The notes: generated by a model not told the origin, from the letters alone. Counted from the stretch's first letter, positions 16,127 to 29,228 are shown. The stretch: 64,000 nucleotides of DNA from Actinomucor elegans (GCA_026027325.1 JAMSLZ010000007.1:1178001-1242000), one strand, 5' to 3'. Numbers and translations are program-made.

Positions 16127-19100
16127 ATGAACAAGATACTACGTTCTATACTAGTGATCTTATCATGGCTGACTTTATTTCAAACCAATACAGTGTTAGC
16201 TATACCCAAGTTTCATACAGGTTAGTACTGAGCCCTTGTTTTTCTCTATTTAAAGAGGATACTTATCCTTCATAGTGAATGCTCATTTTAATAATGGTAC
16301 AACGTGCCCGCTTGTGACGCGATCCAATGTGCTTTGCCCAGTTTTATGTGTTACAGATCAACGGCTTTGTCCGGATGAATTGGGACTTGATTCATGCCCT
16401 TCAGGGACAACGCTTTGCCCAGATGGATCTTGCAGCAATGCTTGCTCATCTTACTCGCCATGTACGTGCCCTTCTCACCCAGGCAAAAATCTTAAAGCTT
16501 GTAAAAGTTCGCCTTTTTATGTGGACATCCCTAACTATGATCCTCAGCAAATAACAGTTCAGCAGTACCGCGCATGTTCTACAGCTATGATAGTTACAAA
16601 TACCGTGATGGAAACATGGACTAATCTCAGAGAAGGTGATGCTATTATATGGAATGTTTGTGATGCACCAGAAGGAATGATCTTTCCTATTCAAGGTGAG
16701 GGCGAATTAAGTGTTGTCGATCTGGATAGATATGTATAATTAAAACTTTATCTCTATTGTGCATTTTATAGCCAACACGGTCATTACCTATCTTTCTGTC
16801 TATTTGGCTTTCTTTCCTCTATGGGCACTATGGGCATTCTATAAGCATATAAAAGAAAGAGTAAGTTGACTTTTTGGACTTGCAGGTGATTGAAACTAAA
16901 AATCGGAATAATACTTTATAGAGGATGCACTCCAATCGCCAAGCGCTGGCTCAAGTTAGAGTTGAGGGTAGTCCAACTTGCAGCCAAGAAACCAAGCAGG
17001 ATAGTCATTTGGACAAGGTCAACAATGATATAGTACAAATTGAATACAATAATGAAAACTCAATTGATCAGCCAGCCGAAAATGAGCCATTGCAGCAAAG
17101 AGGTTTTAAAAAGAGTGCGCTTGGATATGTCATGATGGTTTATATGGCTATCATTTCAGTATTCTGGATCATTATATTACTTGTCTTGTGCTTGGATTAC
17201 TATGGATATGTAAGTAGAAAGTATTGATTAATGGTATGGTGTCTTGAGTTAACGGCTTATATTGGAAGGTGGTTCAAGGGACACCGTTTGGCTTATTTTA
17301 CAACTCGTACGATTTGTCTAGTAAAGCTTTTTGTTTAGCGTGGATCCTTGCGACAAGTTGGTATTTGACTATCAATATTGCACGATCTAAAATACAAAAC
17401 TACTTTCGAATCCGCACACCTTTCGACCAAGCAGACTACATACAAATCAAAAAACCGCGTAAAGTCATTCAGATGCACTCTAACCAATCTTCCAATGGCA
17501 GAAGCGGGCTTATGCCAGCACTTGCTAGTTTAGAATCAATAATGCGTCAACTATTAGGATTCGATATGCTTACAACCACTGTGCCAGTAAATAAGACAGA
17601 TACAGGTCACTGTTATTTTGAATTTCAATCTACACGCTATCATCTCGATCCACATACGCAAACATTCAAACCAGCAGTAATAGCCGACTTTTTTAGTATG
17701 TATCCTCGGGATCTAATCGATATGAGTGAAGGATTAGAAAGTGGTCTAGCAAAGGCTCGCTTGCAAACGTTGGGACCCAATTTTATTGAGGTACTGGTTC
17801 CTAGTTTTATTCATGCGTTCTGGGAAGAGTAAGTCAAGTGCCAGAAAAAAAGCAATTACTTGAATCACAGTATAACACCACCTTCATTAAATAGACTGAC
17901 AGGGTTCTTTTATATCTATCAATTGATGATTCTGTGGTGTTATTTCTATTTAGCATACTGGCAGATCGGCTTGTCTGATACTTGTGTTATTTTACTTGCT
18001 GCTTTGATCAAGGTGATTGTAAGACTCAAATCAGAGAAACGAGTCAAGAAGATGGCAGAACATGTAGATTACTGTTATGTACTAAGAGATCATCAATGGC
18101 AACCTAATGTATCTACTGCTGACCTAGTTCCTGGGGACATCATTCGTGTCGAACCTAACCAAATTGTTCCTGTGGATGCTGTCATTCTCAATGGCGATAT
18201 TGTTGTAGATGAAAGTTCGCTTACAGGTATAGGATTAGCCTGAACTCATCATCTAAATCTAATTTCTTTTCTTTTTTTTTTTTGACCATTTTAGGTGAAC
18301 CGCTGCCTATCCGTAAATTCCCACTTCGAGCTGCTACAGATCGTAATACGGATGCAATCGAATTTGATTGTCAATCATCAGCAGGAAAGACAAATAGTTT
18401 ATTTGCAGGGACTACTGTGAAGCAATGTACTTCAGAAGCAATAGCGCTTGTACTGAAAACACGTACCGACACAGATAAAGGACAACTCATTCAGCGTATC
18501 TTGTTTCCTCAGCCAGTTTCTTTTATTTTTAATGAACAATTGAAGCTTGTTTTTTGCTTACTTTTGATTTGGGCTATCGTCTTGCTAGGGTTTGGTGCTT
18601 GGTGGTTGGGCGGCACAGGAATGACAGCTTGGTTCTATGGTACAATATGTGCAGCTCAAGTTATGAATCCTTTACTTCCAGGTAAGCCATATACACAATC
18701 AAACTTCCCTTTATTTTGACTTATCCCTATTATTTCATTAGCTATTTTGGTAGTAGGTCAGTCTGTTGCAGCTGGAAGATTAAAGAAAAAAGGAGTCTTT
18801 GTGTAGACTTTCCTCGCATTTTGATGGCAGGAAAAGTTCAAGTGTTCTGTTTTGACAAGACAGGTACATTAACCAAAGAAGGTCTTGAATACTACGGATC
18901 ATATCCTTGCAAAGAAGACGCATTGGAAATGGATGATCTCTGCAGCAAGTTTGAAGATTTATCCTCTTGTCCATCAGCCACAAAAGCTCGTTTATTGCAA
19001 ATGGGTTTATCGTGCTGCCATTCAGTCACTACACTTAATGGAGACTATGTTGGCAATCCTGTCGATATTGTCATGTTTAAAACCACGCAAGCAACTATTA

Positions 19101-20903
19101 CTCAAAATGATCAAAGTCAGGATATTATTACTTCTGATCTATTGCCTACGTTAGAAGTGATCCAGCGATTTGAATTCCAGCACGCACGCGCCTCCATGTC
19201 TATTGCTGTGAAAGACACAGAGACAGGTCATGTACATGTGTTCTGTAAAGGCTCCTTTGAAAGAATAGCCGAAGTAGCTGGTGACAAAGGATTACCGATT
19301 AATTTTAATGAACTGACTTCTCAAAATGCAAGAGAGGGTTGTTATGTTTTAGGTATGGCCCATCGAGATCTAGGTATATTGACCGCTGAACAAGAAATTC
19401 AGCTTAAAACAAATTGCTCTCGAGATCAGTTGGAATCAGGTTTATCGTTTCTTGGCCTTATATTATTTAAGAACCTATTGAAAGAGGATACTCAACCAGC
19501 CATTCAACAGATCAAGAAAGGAGATGTTCGTGTTGTGATGATCACCGGTGACAATGCTTTGACAGGCGTCTTCATTGGCCAGCAGTGTGGACTTGTACCT
19601 GCCAATACATCAGTTGCAATAGGAGATATTGTGGTAGCTGAAAAATCAAGAGAGCAGCTGGTTTGGACTGATTCTGAAACAGGACAACCGATCACTCAAG
19701 TTGATGCTGCATTGGCAAGTGGATACGAACTAGCCGTCACCGGCAAAGCATTCCGTTGGCTAGTAAACGAAGGCAAGATGCGCGACTATTTATTTTCAAC
19801 GCGCATATTTGCTCGTATGACACCGGTAGATAAGATGGTATGTGTAGAACTAATGATGGAAAGGGCGGTTACGGCCATGTGTGGTGATGGAGGCAATGAT
19901 TGCGGTGCATTACGTTCAGCTCACGTTGGTATTGCTATGTCGGAAGCCGAAGCTTCAGTCGTATCACCTTTTAGTACGCCTAATCGATCTGTGCAAGCGT
20001 GTGTTGATCTGCTTATCCAAGGACGAGCAGCACTGGCTACTTCGTTTGCCAGCTACAAGTATCTCATTATGTACGGTGAGACTATGGCTTCCGTAAAGTT
20101 TCTTACGTTCTATTACACCATGTCTTTTTCTCAGTGGAATTTTATTTTGATTGATGCATTCATTACTGTATTTTGTGCATTTGCAGTAACACAAGCAGGT
20201 GCTTCAAAAACTTTATCTAATCATCGACCTACAGCTCGTATATTGGGGCCAGAAGTGTTGCTCTCAGTCTTAGGACAATTATGGATCAATGTTTGGTTTT
20301 TGATTGGTGCGTTCATTTGGCTTTATTCCCGAGATGATTTTTTCAGATGTCATGAATGGGATGCTCGGGCTACTGATGCTTCAAAATGGTGGCTGCTAGG
20401 CGATAGTTTTGAAGCTGACGTATTGACATTCATGGCCCTGTTTCAATTTGTGAATTCAGCCATGGTTTTCAATTATGGATATATCTTTAGGCAACGATGG
20501 TACCGTAACTACTTTTTATTGTTGGTTTGGGCTATATTTATTAGTATTGTTAGTTACTGGGAATTAGCAGGTATTTTGACACATGGAATTAATTAATAGG
20601 CTGTTCCACCAACTAAAATCTTTGATAGATCCAAATAGCTTTGGCTGCCTCATGCGACTTAATTGCGGTAATCCCGATGTATTAGTTTCTCTTGGCTATG
20701 ATAGACCTGATTTCTACATTGAGCCTTACAATAATCCATTAGGGCACAATGTGTTGCCTAAACCGTTCCGATATCAGCTTTGGGCCTATTCAATTGGGAA
20801 CATGCTAGTTGTTCATATTTGGGAAAGGTTCTTTGTATTAGGGCCTATTCGACAATGGACAAGGAAAAAGTACCCTTTAAATCGGCTGGTCATAAACTTG
20901 TAG
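16127..20903 (+). CDS. P5-type P-type ATPase with Cys-rich N-terminus, one frameshift
   Basis: Nine exons by splice sites and phase: 16127-16220, 16276-16695, 16772-16860, 16922-17209, 17269-17828, 17895-18226, 18295-18681, 18742-20570 and 20629-20903. A signal peptide (31 residues in exon 1) precedes a Cys-rich segment, then TM helices. Pump motifs are VPGDIIRV, DESSLTGE, the phosphorylation site FDKTGTLT, MITGDN and CGDGGNDCGALRSAH, with SEAEASVVSPF; the last two match P5 (ATP13A/Ypk9-like) ATPases. P5B members export polyamines from endolysosomes; the substrate here is only inferred. In exon 8 the expected frame (GRLKKKGVF) runs into TAG at 18803, while the downstream frame resumes one base off (CVDFPRI). 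One T is missing near 18798-18801, from sequencing error or a disabling mutation. The M4 motif reads MNPLLP instead of a PPALP form. Confidence 0.8.
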
Positions 20904-21947
20904 ATAAACTAAATAAAGCTTCTTTTCAATCTCTATCTATATGTTACACGGCTGAAAAGTGAGCCGATATTTGCGCAAAAGCCTTGGTATGGCATGTTAA
21001 TGTGCTCTGTGTTACACGATATGACAATGCAAATACTTAAACTGTATCTACGTCTCGCTAAAGCAAAAGCATTTAAGACTGGTTACGTTTCAAGAATACT
21101 GTATAAGAAAAAAAATTTAATTTTTTTTTAAAAAAAAAGGCATTGAAGATCAAATAACTGAATTAAAATATCCTAATAAAAGACGTAATTGTTGATTTAA
21201 TAAAAAATCTCTCATGTCGCCACAAAAATAAACAGGTTCGATTACTTTGTAGTTTCAAGTAGGATGTATGTAGCATATTGACTCTCCCCCCTCCCCACTT
21301 TAGAAGTAAGACATGATGAATTACAAATGTTTCATTTGAGTAAAGCTCTTGGAAGCTCTGGCAGTCATGAAAATTAAAAGGAAACAACTATTCGTTATGA
21401 CTTAGAACGGATAAACCGAATGTTCGGTTCTTTCTATATTGACTATACACGTCAGTAACTAAGCACTATAAAATACGTATGACATTGATGATGAAATCAC
21501 CGTGTTACAAGATATGGTAGATAAACACTCTATAGGCTATTCAGTATTTAACTGGGGAATAATTGACATATTTGAAGCCTATAAGATTCAATTGGATAAT
21601 CGAAGGAATCTATTTTTCGGTTTTTCTCATGATATCTTAATTTCAATTAGCCATTCCTAGAAGCCTATGATTTCAAAAAGCTTAATGTCCTGACTTTTTC
21701 ATTGTATAGATATCAAAGATAAAGGAGATTATCTGCCATGTGCACTTTATAAACCATGTGAATCAAGAAAAAAAAGTGACGCTGTATAACTAACTGGATA
21801 AGCTGCTGTTTATGCATTTGTTATGGTTATCGTACAATAAGTTGAACATCCGACCTGACTCTTGTTTATATAAACTGAAGTTTATATTTTTTTTTTTTTT
21901 CGTTTTATCTTCTTTATTTTCTATATACAAATCTACTTATTTTTCTT
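20904..21947. other. Intergenic region with LDH promoter
   Basis: No gene seen. An A9-TTTAA-T10-A9 palindrome lies at 21108-21138. TTTATATAAA at about 21865-21874 is a good TATA box about 75 bp before the LDH start, followed by a pyrimidine-rich leader. Confidence 0.5.
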
Positions 21948-22856
21948 ATGGTCGCACATTCAAGAGTTGCTATTGTTGGCGCTGGAGCCGTTGGAGCTTC
22001 ACTCGCTTACGCTTTAATGTTTAAAAACATCTGTTCCGAGATATTGATTGTCGATGTCAGTGCCGACATTGTCAAAGCCCAAGTATTGGATTTAGCCGAT
22101 GCAGCCAGTGTCAGTCATACTCGTATCCGTGGAGGCAGCTTAACCGACGCTGGTCAATGCGATATTATCGTTCTCGCCGCCGGTGCAAAGCAAAAGGAAG
22201 GCGAGCCTCGTACGAAATTGGTGCAAAGAAACGAACGCATTTACAAAAACATCGTAGAAGGTATGCAACCCATCCGTAAAGACAGTGTGATACTGGTTGT
22301 TTCAAATCCTGTGGATATCCTCACCCATATTACATGGAAACTGTCTGGTTTACCGGCTAGTCAGGTGATTGGTTCGGGAACCTATTTGGATACAACCCGT
22401 CTTCGTGTTCATCTTGGAGAAATATTTGACGTGGATCCTCAATCCATTAACGCTTTTGTGCTTGGTGAACATGGTGATTCTCAAATGATTGCTTGGGATG
22501 CTGCTACGATTGGTGGAAAGCCACTTAAAACATTTCCTGAATTCGATGCAATCGATAAAAAGGATGTTAGTAAAAAAATCGCCGGTAAGGCAATGGAGAT
22601 TATCAAGTTGAAAGGTGCTACTTTTTATGGTATCGGTGCTTGTGCTGCTGATTTGGTCCATACAATCATTTTGAACAAAAAGATTGTACATCCTGTCTCC
22701 GTTTTTGTCGAGAAATACAATGTTACCTTGTCAATGCCTTGTAAAATTGGATGGGAGGGTATTCAAGCTATATACGAGGTCCCACTAAGTAAGGAAGAGG
22801 AGGAGCAACTGATTCAATCTGCTGATGCACTTCGTGCAATAGAAGAGTTATACTGA
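21948..22856 (+). CDS. ldhA: L-lactate dehydrogenase (NAD-dependent)
   Basis: This 302-residue enzyme reduces pyruvate to L-lactate with NADH in the cytosol, the main lactate-forming step in Rhizopus and relatives. Seen in the sequence: the Rossmann motif [13 protein letters not shown] (about 10-22); the loop [17 protein letters not shown], where the Gln before KEG is the position that favours pyruvate over oxaloacetate and the Arg binds substrate; [10 protein letters not shown]; and the active-site GEHGDSQ with catalytic His. The chosen ATG follows a TATA box and an A/T-rich leader, and the protein starts right at the first beta strand. It has no intron, unlike nearly all neighbours. Its length is slightly below the usual 310-330. 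Lactate rather than malate dehydrogenase is the better call because of the Gln. Confidence 0.93.
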   Translation: MVAHSRVAIVGAGAVGASLAYALMFKNICSEILIVDVSADIVKAQVLDLADAASVSHTRIRGGSLTDAGQCDIIVLAAGAKQKEGEPRTKLVQRNERIYKNIVEGMQPIRKDSVILVVSNPVDILTHITWKLSGLPASQVIGSGTYLDTTRLRVHLGEIFDVDPQSINAFVLGEHGDSQMIAWDAATIGGKPLKTFPEFDAIDKKDVSKKIAGKAMEIIKLKGATFYGIGACAADLVHTIILNKKIVHPVSVFVEKYNVTLSMPCKIGWEGIQAIYEVPLSKEEEEQLIQSADALRAIEELY

Positions 22857-25508
22857 CTATACATGATGGACATATCTTTACATTCTCTCTTTTCATTTCT
22901 TATACACCCTATCACTATATCATTTCTTTTCATCTACTTATTTTTTTCATACTGTATATAATATAGCCCACCTTTTCAAGTAATAAATATCTTGTATTAT
23001 TTTTACCTCTTATGATATAACTCTTCAGTACAGTTCTCTGGGTGTCATTACATCAATCTATTATCCATCACAGAACTTGATTAGGGGACTGCACAGTCTC
23101 AATAAATATAGAAGTACGAGCTTCTACTTTTCAGTTTTTTATACACAGGTGTCATAAAGTTAATGTTTGTTATTTCTATTACTATGTATATTTGATTTAA
23201 ATAGTATGCCATGAGGCTTTGAATAGGTGAAAGGAAACCAACCCAATCAGTGAATGGAACTCATAGTTATTTTTTTTTTAAAAAAAAAAGAGTAATAGAA
23301 CTAAATCAAGGTCTTAAAGAACGAAGTATTCTCATTCTAATCTCAATGTACTATCAAATGCAATATTCGATTGGATTTATCGAATCTATTAGTTATCCAG
23401 TTTCCACAAAAATGTATATATTCCATAGACAGTCGTCAATAATGTATAGCATTTATAATGCACCTTTGTTAAAAGTATGGCTCTAATAAATGTTAGTTGC
23501 TTAATTTGAACATGTACTAGTCATCAGATGTGTCTCTAAACCAGATTTATCAATAACTACGAGATCTAATCTGCATAAAATGGAATAATCTGCAATAATG
23601 CATTTTACTATAGTCGAATACTGATTTCAGTGAATATAATGATTATTCTAAATATATAATAATAATCAGATGTGACATCAAACTAGAATCGGTTGGCCAT
23701 GCTTGAAATCAGAGCTAAGGAACATAAAACTGATCGAATATGACATTCTCACAACAAAAAAAAATTCTTGAGGCGGCTGGTAGATTAATATCTCAGACTA
23801 CAGACTAACAGAAAATGTCAATCTCATTGGATAATATGAAACTCAGACTATCACGTGACTTTTTTAAAATATGTTTGTTATATAAAAGTCTTTATTATCC
23901 AAAAATATATGGAAAGATGGCCGAGTTGGTCTAAGGCGTCACGTTAAGGTCGTGATCTCTTCGGAGGCGTGGGTTCAAATCCCACTCTTTTCACTTTTAT
24001 CTTTCGTTGGGATTTGATTATGTAAGCTTCGTTCCCTTTTTTTTTGACAATTTGGAACCACATTCATCTGTTTTCATTTTTTTAAAAAAAAAAACGTTAA
24101 GGAAGCATAATGCATGATATATATTAGTTTCATACCGATTTATTATTTTGAAATGATTTTAAAGAAGTTGGACTTACTGTTATGTGTATGGTAAGGTTTG
24201 GACGTGCTACTATAATTTTTTCTCGGCCCAGTTAGTTATCCAAAGGGTATAAAAGCTGTTAAAAATCGAATGAGTGTTTCTGTTAATACTACAAGTGGGA
24301 GACTGAAAGAAAATAATAATAGAAAAGTCATATATTCTCCCATCTATTACATACTTTTTGAAATTAGCTCCAGTTATGCTCCAGATACCAGGATAATAAC
24401 TAATAGTTCAATATAGGCGTCTACGACAAAAAAAAAAGACAAGACACAGGAATAAAAATTATAAATCACAACAATATGTTGGACAGTTGTTAAAGGTATT
24501 ATAAAAATAAAAATGCGTGAGATGGTTTCTGTAATAAAATATGGAAACCTATTGAAGTTTCGCAAAATAAAGTAGTGCACCTTGAGCATAGACTACTAAG
24601 CTGATGCGACATCTGATTGAGGTCTATCAAGATCTTTCGTATTGAATAGCGCCCATTTTCTTAAACTGCTGAGATTTTTGGGTTCTGCACTGAAGTTTTA
24701 TAACAAAAAATAAAAACTTTGAGATAGAAGAGGAAGAACCAAGTCTACGCTTAATAAGTTTAAAATCATGAGTATATAAAGGATTTTATTTTCTTGAAAT
24801 GATTTATGTTTTGTAAATAATAAATCAAAGATTCCATCTTCAGAATTTTAAAACGTCCTTTAGCCGAGAAAGCTGTATATAACCTTTTTAAGTTGATATA
24901 CATTAATAAAAATGATACATTCTAAGATGCCAACTAAAAGAAAAAAAAAAGCTTAAATGCGTTTAATTGCTCGTCTATGTACAATTCTATAATATGAGAG
25001 GAGGTCATGGACTACCAGTTTCAACTACGGACAGTCAATGAAATCAGACTGTGGAATCAATAAATTTTGATACAGATTGATATCAAAAACTTAGAAACGT
25101 AATTGTAGAAGCTAATGCATGCTATATTTGACTAATAAATTTAATACAAATCATAAATTTGATCCTCTTGCAAATGATACAAATAATAAAAGGTATTAAT
25201 TAAAAAAAAAAAAAAAAAAAAAGTGTATTTCGGCCTACATTGCTTCCGAAAATTGAAGCTATGCTACGATTAGTCAGGAATCTAAACTGAATTAAATATA
25301 TCAAAGAATTTGTCAAGTAAAGAAGCCATATCATTGACGTTAACGCTGTTCTGTATTATTCGATTCCCGGCATCCAATGAAACGATATCAATGGGCAGAA
25401 AGCTTAAAGGCAAAAAGAAACCGAGTCACAGTGAGGCTTATTATTGAATTTTATGTGATATTCGGTTTTTTTTTTCCCTTCCTTTAAAGCATAACCATAA
25501 ACATAGCC
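22857..25508. other. Intergenic region containing a tRNA
   Basis: Apart from tRNA-Leu (23911-23993) no gene is visible in 2.65 kb. It contains T/A palindromes at 23270-23289 and 24077-24094, an A20 run near 25202, and copies of the dispersed repeat at 23526-23565 and 23666-23697. Confidence 0.5.
23911..23993 (+). tRNA. tRNA-Leu (anticodon AAG)
   Basis: All 83 nt match the tRNA at 3515-3597: class II fold, anticodon loop TTAAGGT, long variable arm, no intron. About the first 13 nt downstream (CTTTTATCTTT) are shared too and provide the T-rich terminator. Confidence 0.95.
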
Positions 25509-26037
25509 ATGTCAAACGAAGAGTAACTATCGAAATCTTGATAAATAAATGTAATACAGAAGAGTACTTTGCTTATATGTTCTTAATTTTGTAGCGCCAT
25601 TGTAAGTTTCAATTACGAAAAAGAAAGTATACTGAGAAAGAAGAATTCGTATTAAATAATACTCGTTTGTAGATGGAAGACAATGTCATGATTCTTGAGC
25701 AAGGAGCTGATGCTCAACCTTCAAAGGGTACCAAGAGCAAAGTGAAACAAACCACACCTTATATGACAAGATACGAAAGAGCCAGAATCTTGGGTACTCG
25801 TGCCCTTCAAATCAGGTAAGATAGATAGTCGAAAAAATTAGTTTCGAAAACCAGATAATTGAACGTATCTTTTAAAGTCTGAATGCTCCTGTTATGGTTG
25901 AGCTTGATGGCGAGTCAGATGCTTTAGTTATTGCTATGAAAGAGTTGAGAGAGAAGAAGATCCCTCTCGTTGTTAGACGTTTCCTTCCTGACGAAACCTA
26001 TGAAGACTGGGATGTTAAGGATTTGATTGTGGATTAA
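25509..26037 (+). CDS. RPB6: RNA polymerase I/II/III shared subunit RPB6 (RPABC2)
   Basis: RPB6 is the small subunit common to all three nuclear RNA polymerases; it helps hold the clamp and the largest subunit. The conserved core is unmistakable: [22 protein letters not shown], then [22 protein letters not shown] and a C-terminal [10 protein letters not shown]. Exons: 25509-25522, 25595-25601, 25673-25815 and 25878-26037. The second is a 7-nt exon (CGCCATT) between a good acceptor (TTTTGTAG) and donor (GTAAGT); with it the frame from ATG 25509 joins exactly to exon 3. The alternative is translation starting at ATG 25673 with the upstream part untranslated. The acidic N-terminal tail typical of RPB6 is much reduced. 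Core identity is certain; the first two exons are inferred. Confidence 0.9.
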
Positions 26038-26309
26038 TCTAGTTCTCAGCTTATGACCCCTTTATATACACACACACGCACACACACGCACAGACAACCT
26101 AGTACCTTCATCTACGCCAAATACATTACTAATAAAAGACAGCATTACCTTTAGAGTTTACTTGGTTTAGGATTTGAAATATGGGAAACGTTTAATCATT
26201 GTGCTATGAATACGAACAATTGATATCTTATCAAGTCGATGCAAAATACAGTTGATTATCTGGCCTTATACGATAACTAGTTATAGCATATAGCATCCAT
26301 GTTAGATGA

Positions 26310-26340
<31 letters not shown>

Positions 26341-26604
26341 TGGGAATTTTGGAAATACACCATAGATTCTCTCCTGTTCCATGCAATTAGAAGTGCCTAG
26401 ATTAACAATAAAACAAGATACATTAATGATTTCCGGAAAAAGCATGCAAAAAAAAAAGTAAATTATATTAAATTGTATTCAATATGTCTATATACACAGG
26501 TAGCATTAGTTTATTAATGACAGAGGCGCTATTCGATGTACACAGATGGCTTTGATTTGATGTTACTCTACGTATTACGTTGATTTATAGTAGCCACTAC
26601 TTTG
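26038..26604. other. Intergenic spacer between convergent genes
   Basis: It holds a CA-rich microsatellite (about 26068-26096) and a T run of about 24 (26317-26341). It lies between the 3' ends of RPB6 and ceramidase. No gene seen. Confidence 0.6.
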
Positions 26605-29228
26605 TTAGTACATGTCGCTTATTTCGAATTCACTAGAATAGCCTCGGTGAGGCTTAATTTCTCTACATGATAGAAATTATATTAGGTTACTCAAAATAAA
26701 AGAAAAAAACTAATTGCACTTACTTGCTAAATGTGGCCCTACTGTTGCCCATATATCCAAGTCTATAGATTCCAGGTTCCACATCATGAGAGACATGCCA
26801 CTCTACCGTGGCTTCAGACATGCCCAATAATTGACGCTTATATCTCCAAATAAATCTAAACCTAGTTATTAGTATCTATCACCCTATCTCTGTACATTTC
26901 TCTGTTACCTAGTATCATAATCATTATCTGTACGCACTACTTCCCATTGATCACGACCAGTTTTTTTCTCTACAGTCATAAATGTTTTGCCCAGCATTGG
27001 ATCATTGCGAGGGTTGCCGGCTACAAATATTGCAGACACAACAAACGGGCTTGGTAGTGTATTTTTGCTATAGTAAGTTGAGGAAACATCTTTTAGTACG
27101 TCTCCAAAGGATCGAAACAGATGAGGTTGGTCAGATCGATACATTGGCGAAAAATTAAATCCTTGTTTAGTATAATCTGGTAACTCTTCTGAATGTATAC
27201 TATGGTTTCCTGGGTTTGCCATCATATAGACCAGCTCGTCAAATGCGTTAATATACGCCTGAAGAGTATGTGGACCATAGGGCGTCTGTTACGTTAGGGT
27301 TAGTATAAAAAAATTTGAAATCTGTACGATCGAATTTACCGAGGCGCCTTCATATCTTTGATGCTGGTATTCTTCAAATGTAGCGCAATATGACTATAAT
27401 AGTGGACCAATGTCAAGCAAATTAGAATGTGTTTAAGGCTTGGTGGTCTTGGTTTACATACCGCATAACCGTTGGCTGGCCCTGAGTGAATGACTACAGT
27501 CCCTTGATCGCCCAATTGATGCTTTATCAATGACTTCTTTATGGAATCTCTCAATCTTCTACCACTCATCGTAGTAAATTCTGATGGCACAGCATAAATG
27601 AAAACATTACCGATACGGAATAACTGAATATCAAGTATTTCAGGTTGCCATGGATGCAAAGCCTTTATTTCTCCAGTGTCTAATAAGATGGGTTTGGGTG
27701 CTTGACATTTCTTTTGTTTCGCTGTAGGTTTTCTAATAATATTCTTTAATATATCCCAACCAAAATAGCCATTGGTCATATTCTGATAAAATCCGGTCAT
27801 AGCTGGACCATCCGTTGTACCAGCGGCTACGATCAAATGTGCGCACAATTAGGTCATGAATCAAATGTATATGTAAACTAAACTTACCGAATGCATAACC
27901 CTATTATAGACATAGTTAGCGACCGTGATAGTATGGATACATGTATAACACTTACCATTGCAGGATAACAGAGTTCTGCATGATCGCCATTACTATCAGT
28001 GATAATTGCTTTTGTAATATCCCAATAGCGTTGTACATAGTCTATTTTGCCTGTAACTGAAATTGCTGATAGAGGAGATTGATGCAATTCTAAAGCTTTA
28101 AGTGCCTGATTCCTTCCAATAATGCGGTTCGATTCCAAGGTACTCACTTTCCAGCCAGGCCCTCTATTACATATATTCTGAATGATCAGCTGCATAGTAC
28201 AGGTAAATATCAAACGTTTTGTGTTACCTGCCAGTGCATCGACTATCATTGGGGCACTTGGTGTCGCGAGTTCCATCACAGGGTATATCAGTTCCAGTAC
28301 AGTAAGCGCCTAATGTATTAGGGCTTACGTCTCCTTCATTACTTTGAGCAAATGCAGCAACAAACTTGCCCGAATGCTGACGGTTCATCATCTTTTCTAC
28401 AAAGTAAGATGCATAACCTTTGTTATCTCCATTAATTAGCCGATTTGTATTGTTTACGGAAACACCATGTACAGGAAACCTATCATAATCATCGTTAATC
28501 AGGTGTTTTAGTATAGGAGGCAACTTGTTACCAGCTCACGAAGCCAAGACTTCTTCCAGCTGTATTCTTGAAGCTCAGGACTGTCATGATTTTGTCTACA
28601 TCATGTCTATAAAGTGATCGTTCTTGATATGGGTTCATCATGTAAGCTTGAGGTGATCGATTTATGTTGGTATTCAAGAGCTCGCCTTGAGACAGTGCAA
28701 GTGACCCTTCCTCAAGGTTATCATGTGCATTAATGATAGACTGTGTTATACCTTCAACCATGGGTCTCGTAGTTTCCTCAATCCAACCTAGAGCAGCGAA
28801 TTCGTACAATGCTATACAATAGAGAATAAGGCAATGTAATGCGGCAAATATGTACACTTACTGTACTGGAGATAGCCACCCATTCCACTGTGCGAATGCG
28901 TACTAGAGATCATCAAGTTCTTTTCAGTATATATTAAGCCGTACTTCTTTTGAAGATTTTCTACTACTCGTTTCTTGATAATGTCGCCCATAGACTGCGT
29001 ATCTGTGTTGACAAATACAATTCTATTCTGGAAGTCATCTTCTACAATGAATGCTCTAGACCACAGTCGCTGAAGAATACCTTCACCCGTCTGTCCCATG
29101 ACAGCATAACCCATCATCATGACTTGGGCTACAGGCCCGGTAATATCGGATATACCAGAGCCAATTCGATAGCTTTCAACAAACGTAATTGCAACTATCC
29201 AAAGTAGAATGAGCTTTAGAGTAGGCAT
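26605..29228 (-). CDS. Neutral ceramidase (secreted or membrane N-acylsphingosine amidohydrolase)
   Basis: It hydrolyses ceramide to sphingosine and a fatty acid. ATG at 29226-29228 opens a signal peptide (MPTLKLILLWIVAITFV), then IGSGISDITGP and MMGYA, as at the start of the mature enzyme. Further family blocks are SSTHSHSGMGGYLQY, VHGVSVNNTNRLISG-like VNNTNRLINGDNKGYAS, the active-site block FAQSNEGDVSPNT (nucleophilic Ser), NRIIGRNQ, AAGTTDGPAM and ATFEEYQHQRYEGAS. The C-terminal domain has VEWHVSHDVEPGIYR and ends DMY. Nine or so exons splice without breaks. One is only 13 nt (27888-27900, GYAF). The exon after DSRCTG needs the acceptor GTAATAG to give CTGRGPGW. Stop at 26605-26607. Length is similar to microbial and animal neutral ceramidases. 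Confidence 0.9.

Noticed and set aside
16861..16921. In-frame TAG just before RMHSNRQ in the ATPase
   Set aside because: The TAG is the acceptor of a 61-nt intron (TTTATAG), not a coding stop.
20571..20628. A second frameshift in the P5 ATPase near GIN/TAA 20594-20596
   Set aside because: A 58-nt intron (donor GTATTT, acceptor TTTGATAG) joins WELA to DPNSFGCLMRLNC in phase and fits the family, so no mutation is needed.
28130..28240. Frameshift in ceramidase after DSRCTG
   Set aside because: The acceptor GTAATAG gives CTGRGPGW in frame; the apparent break came from choosing the earlier CAG.
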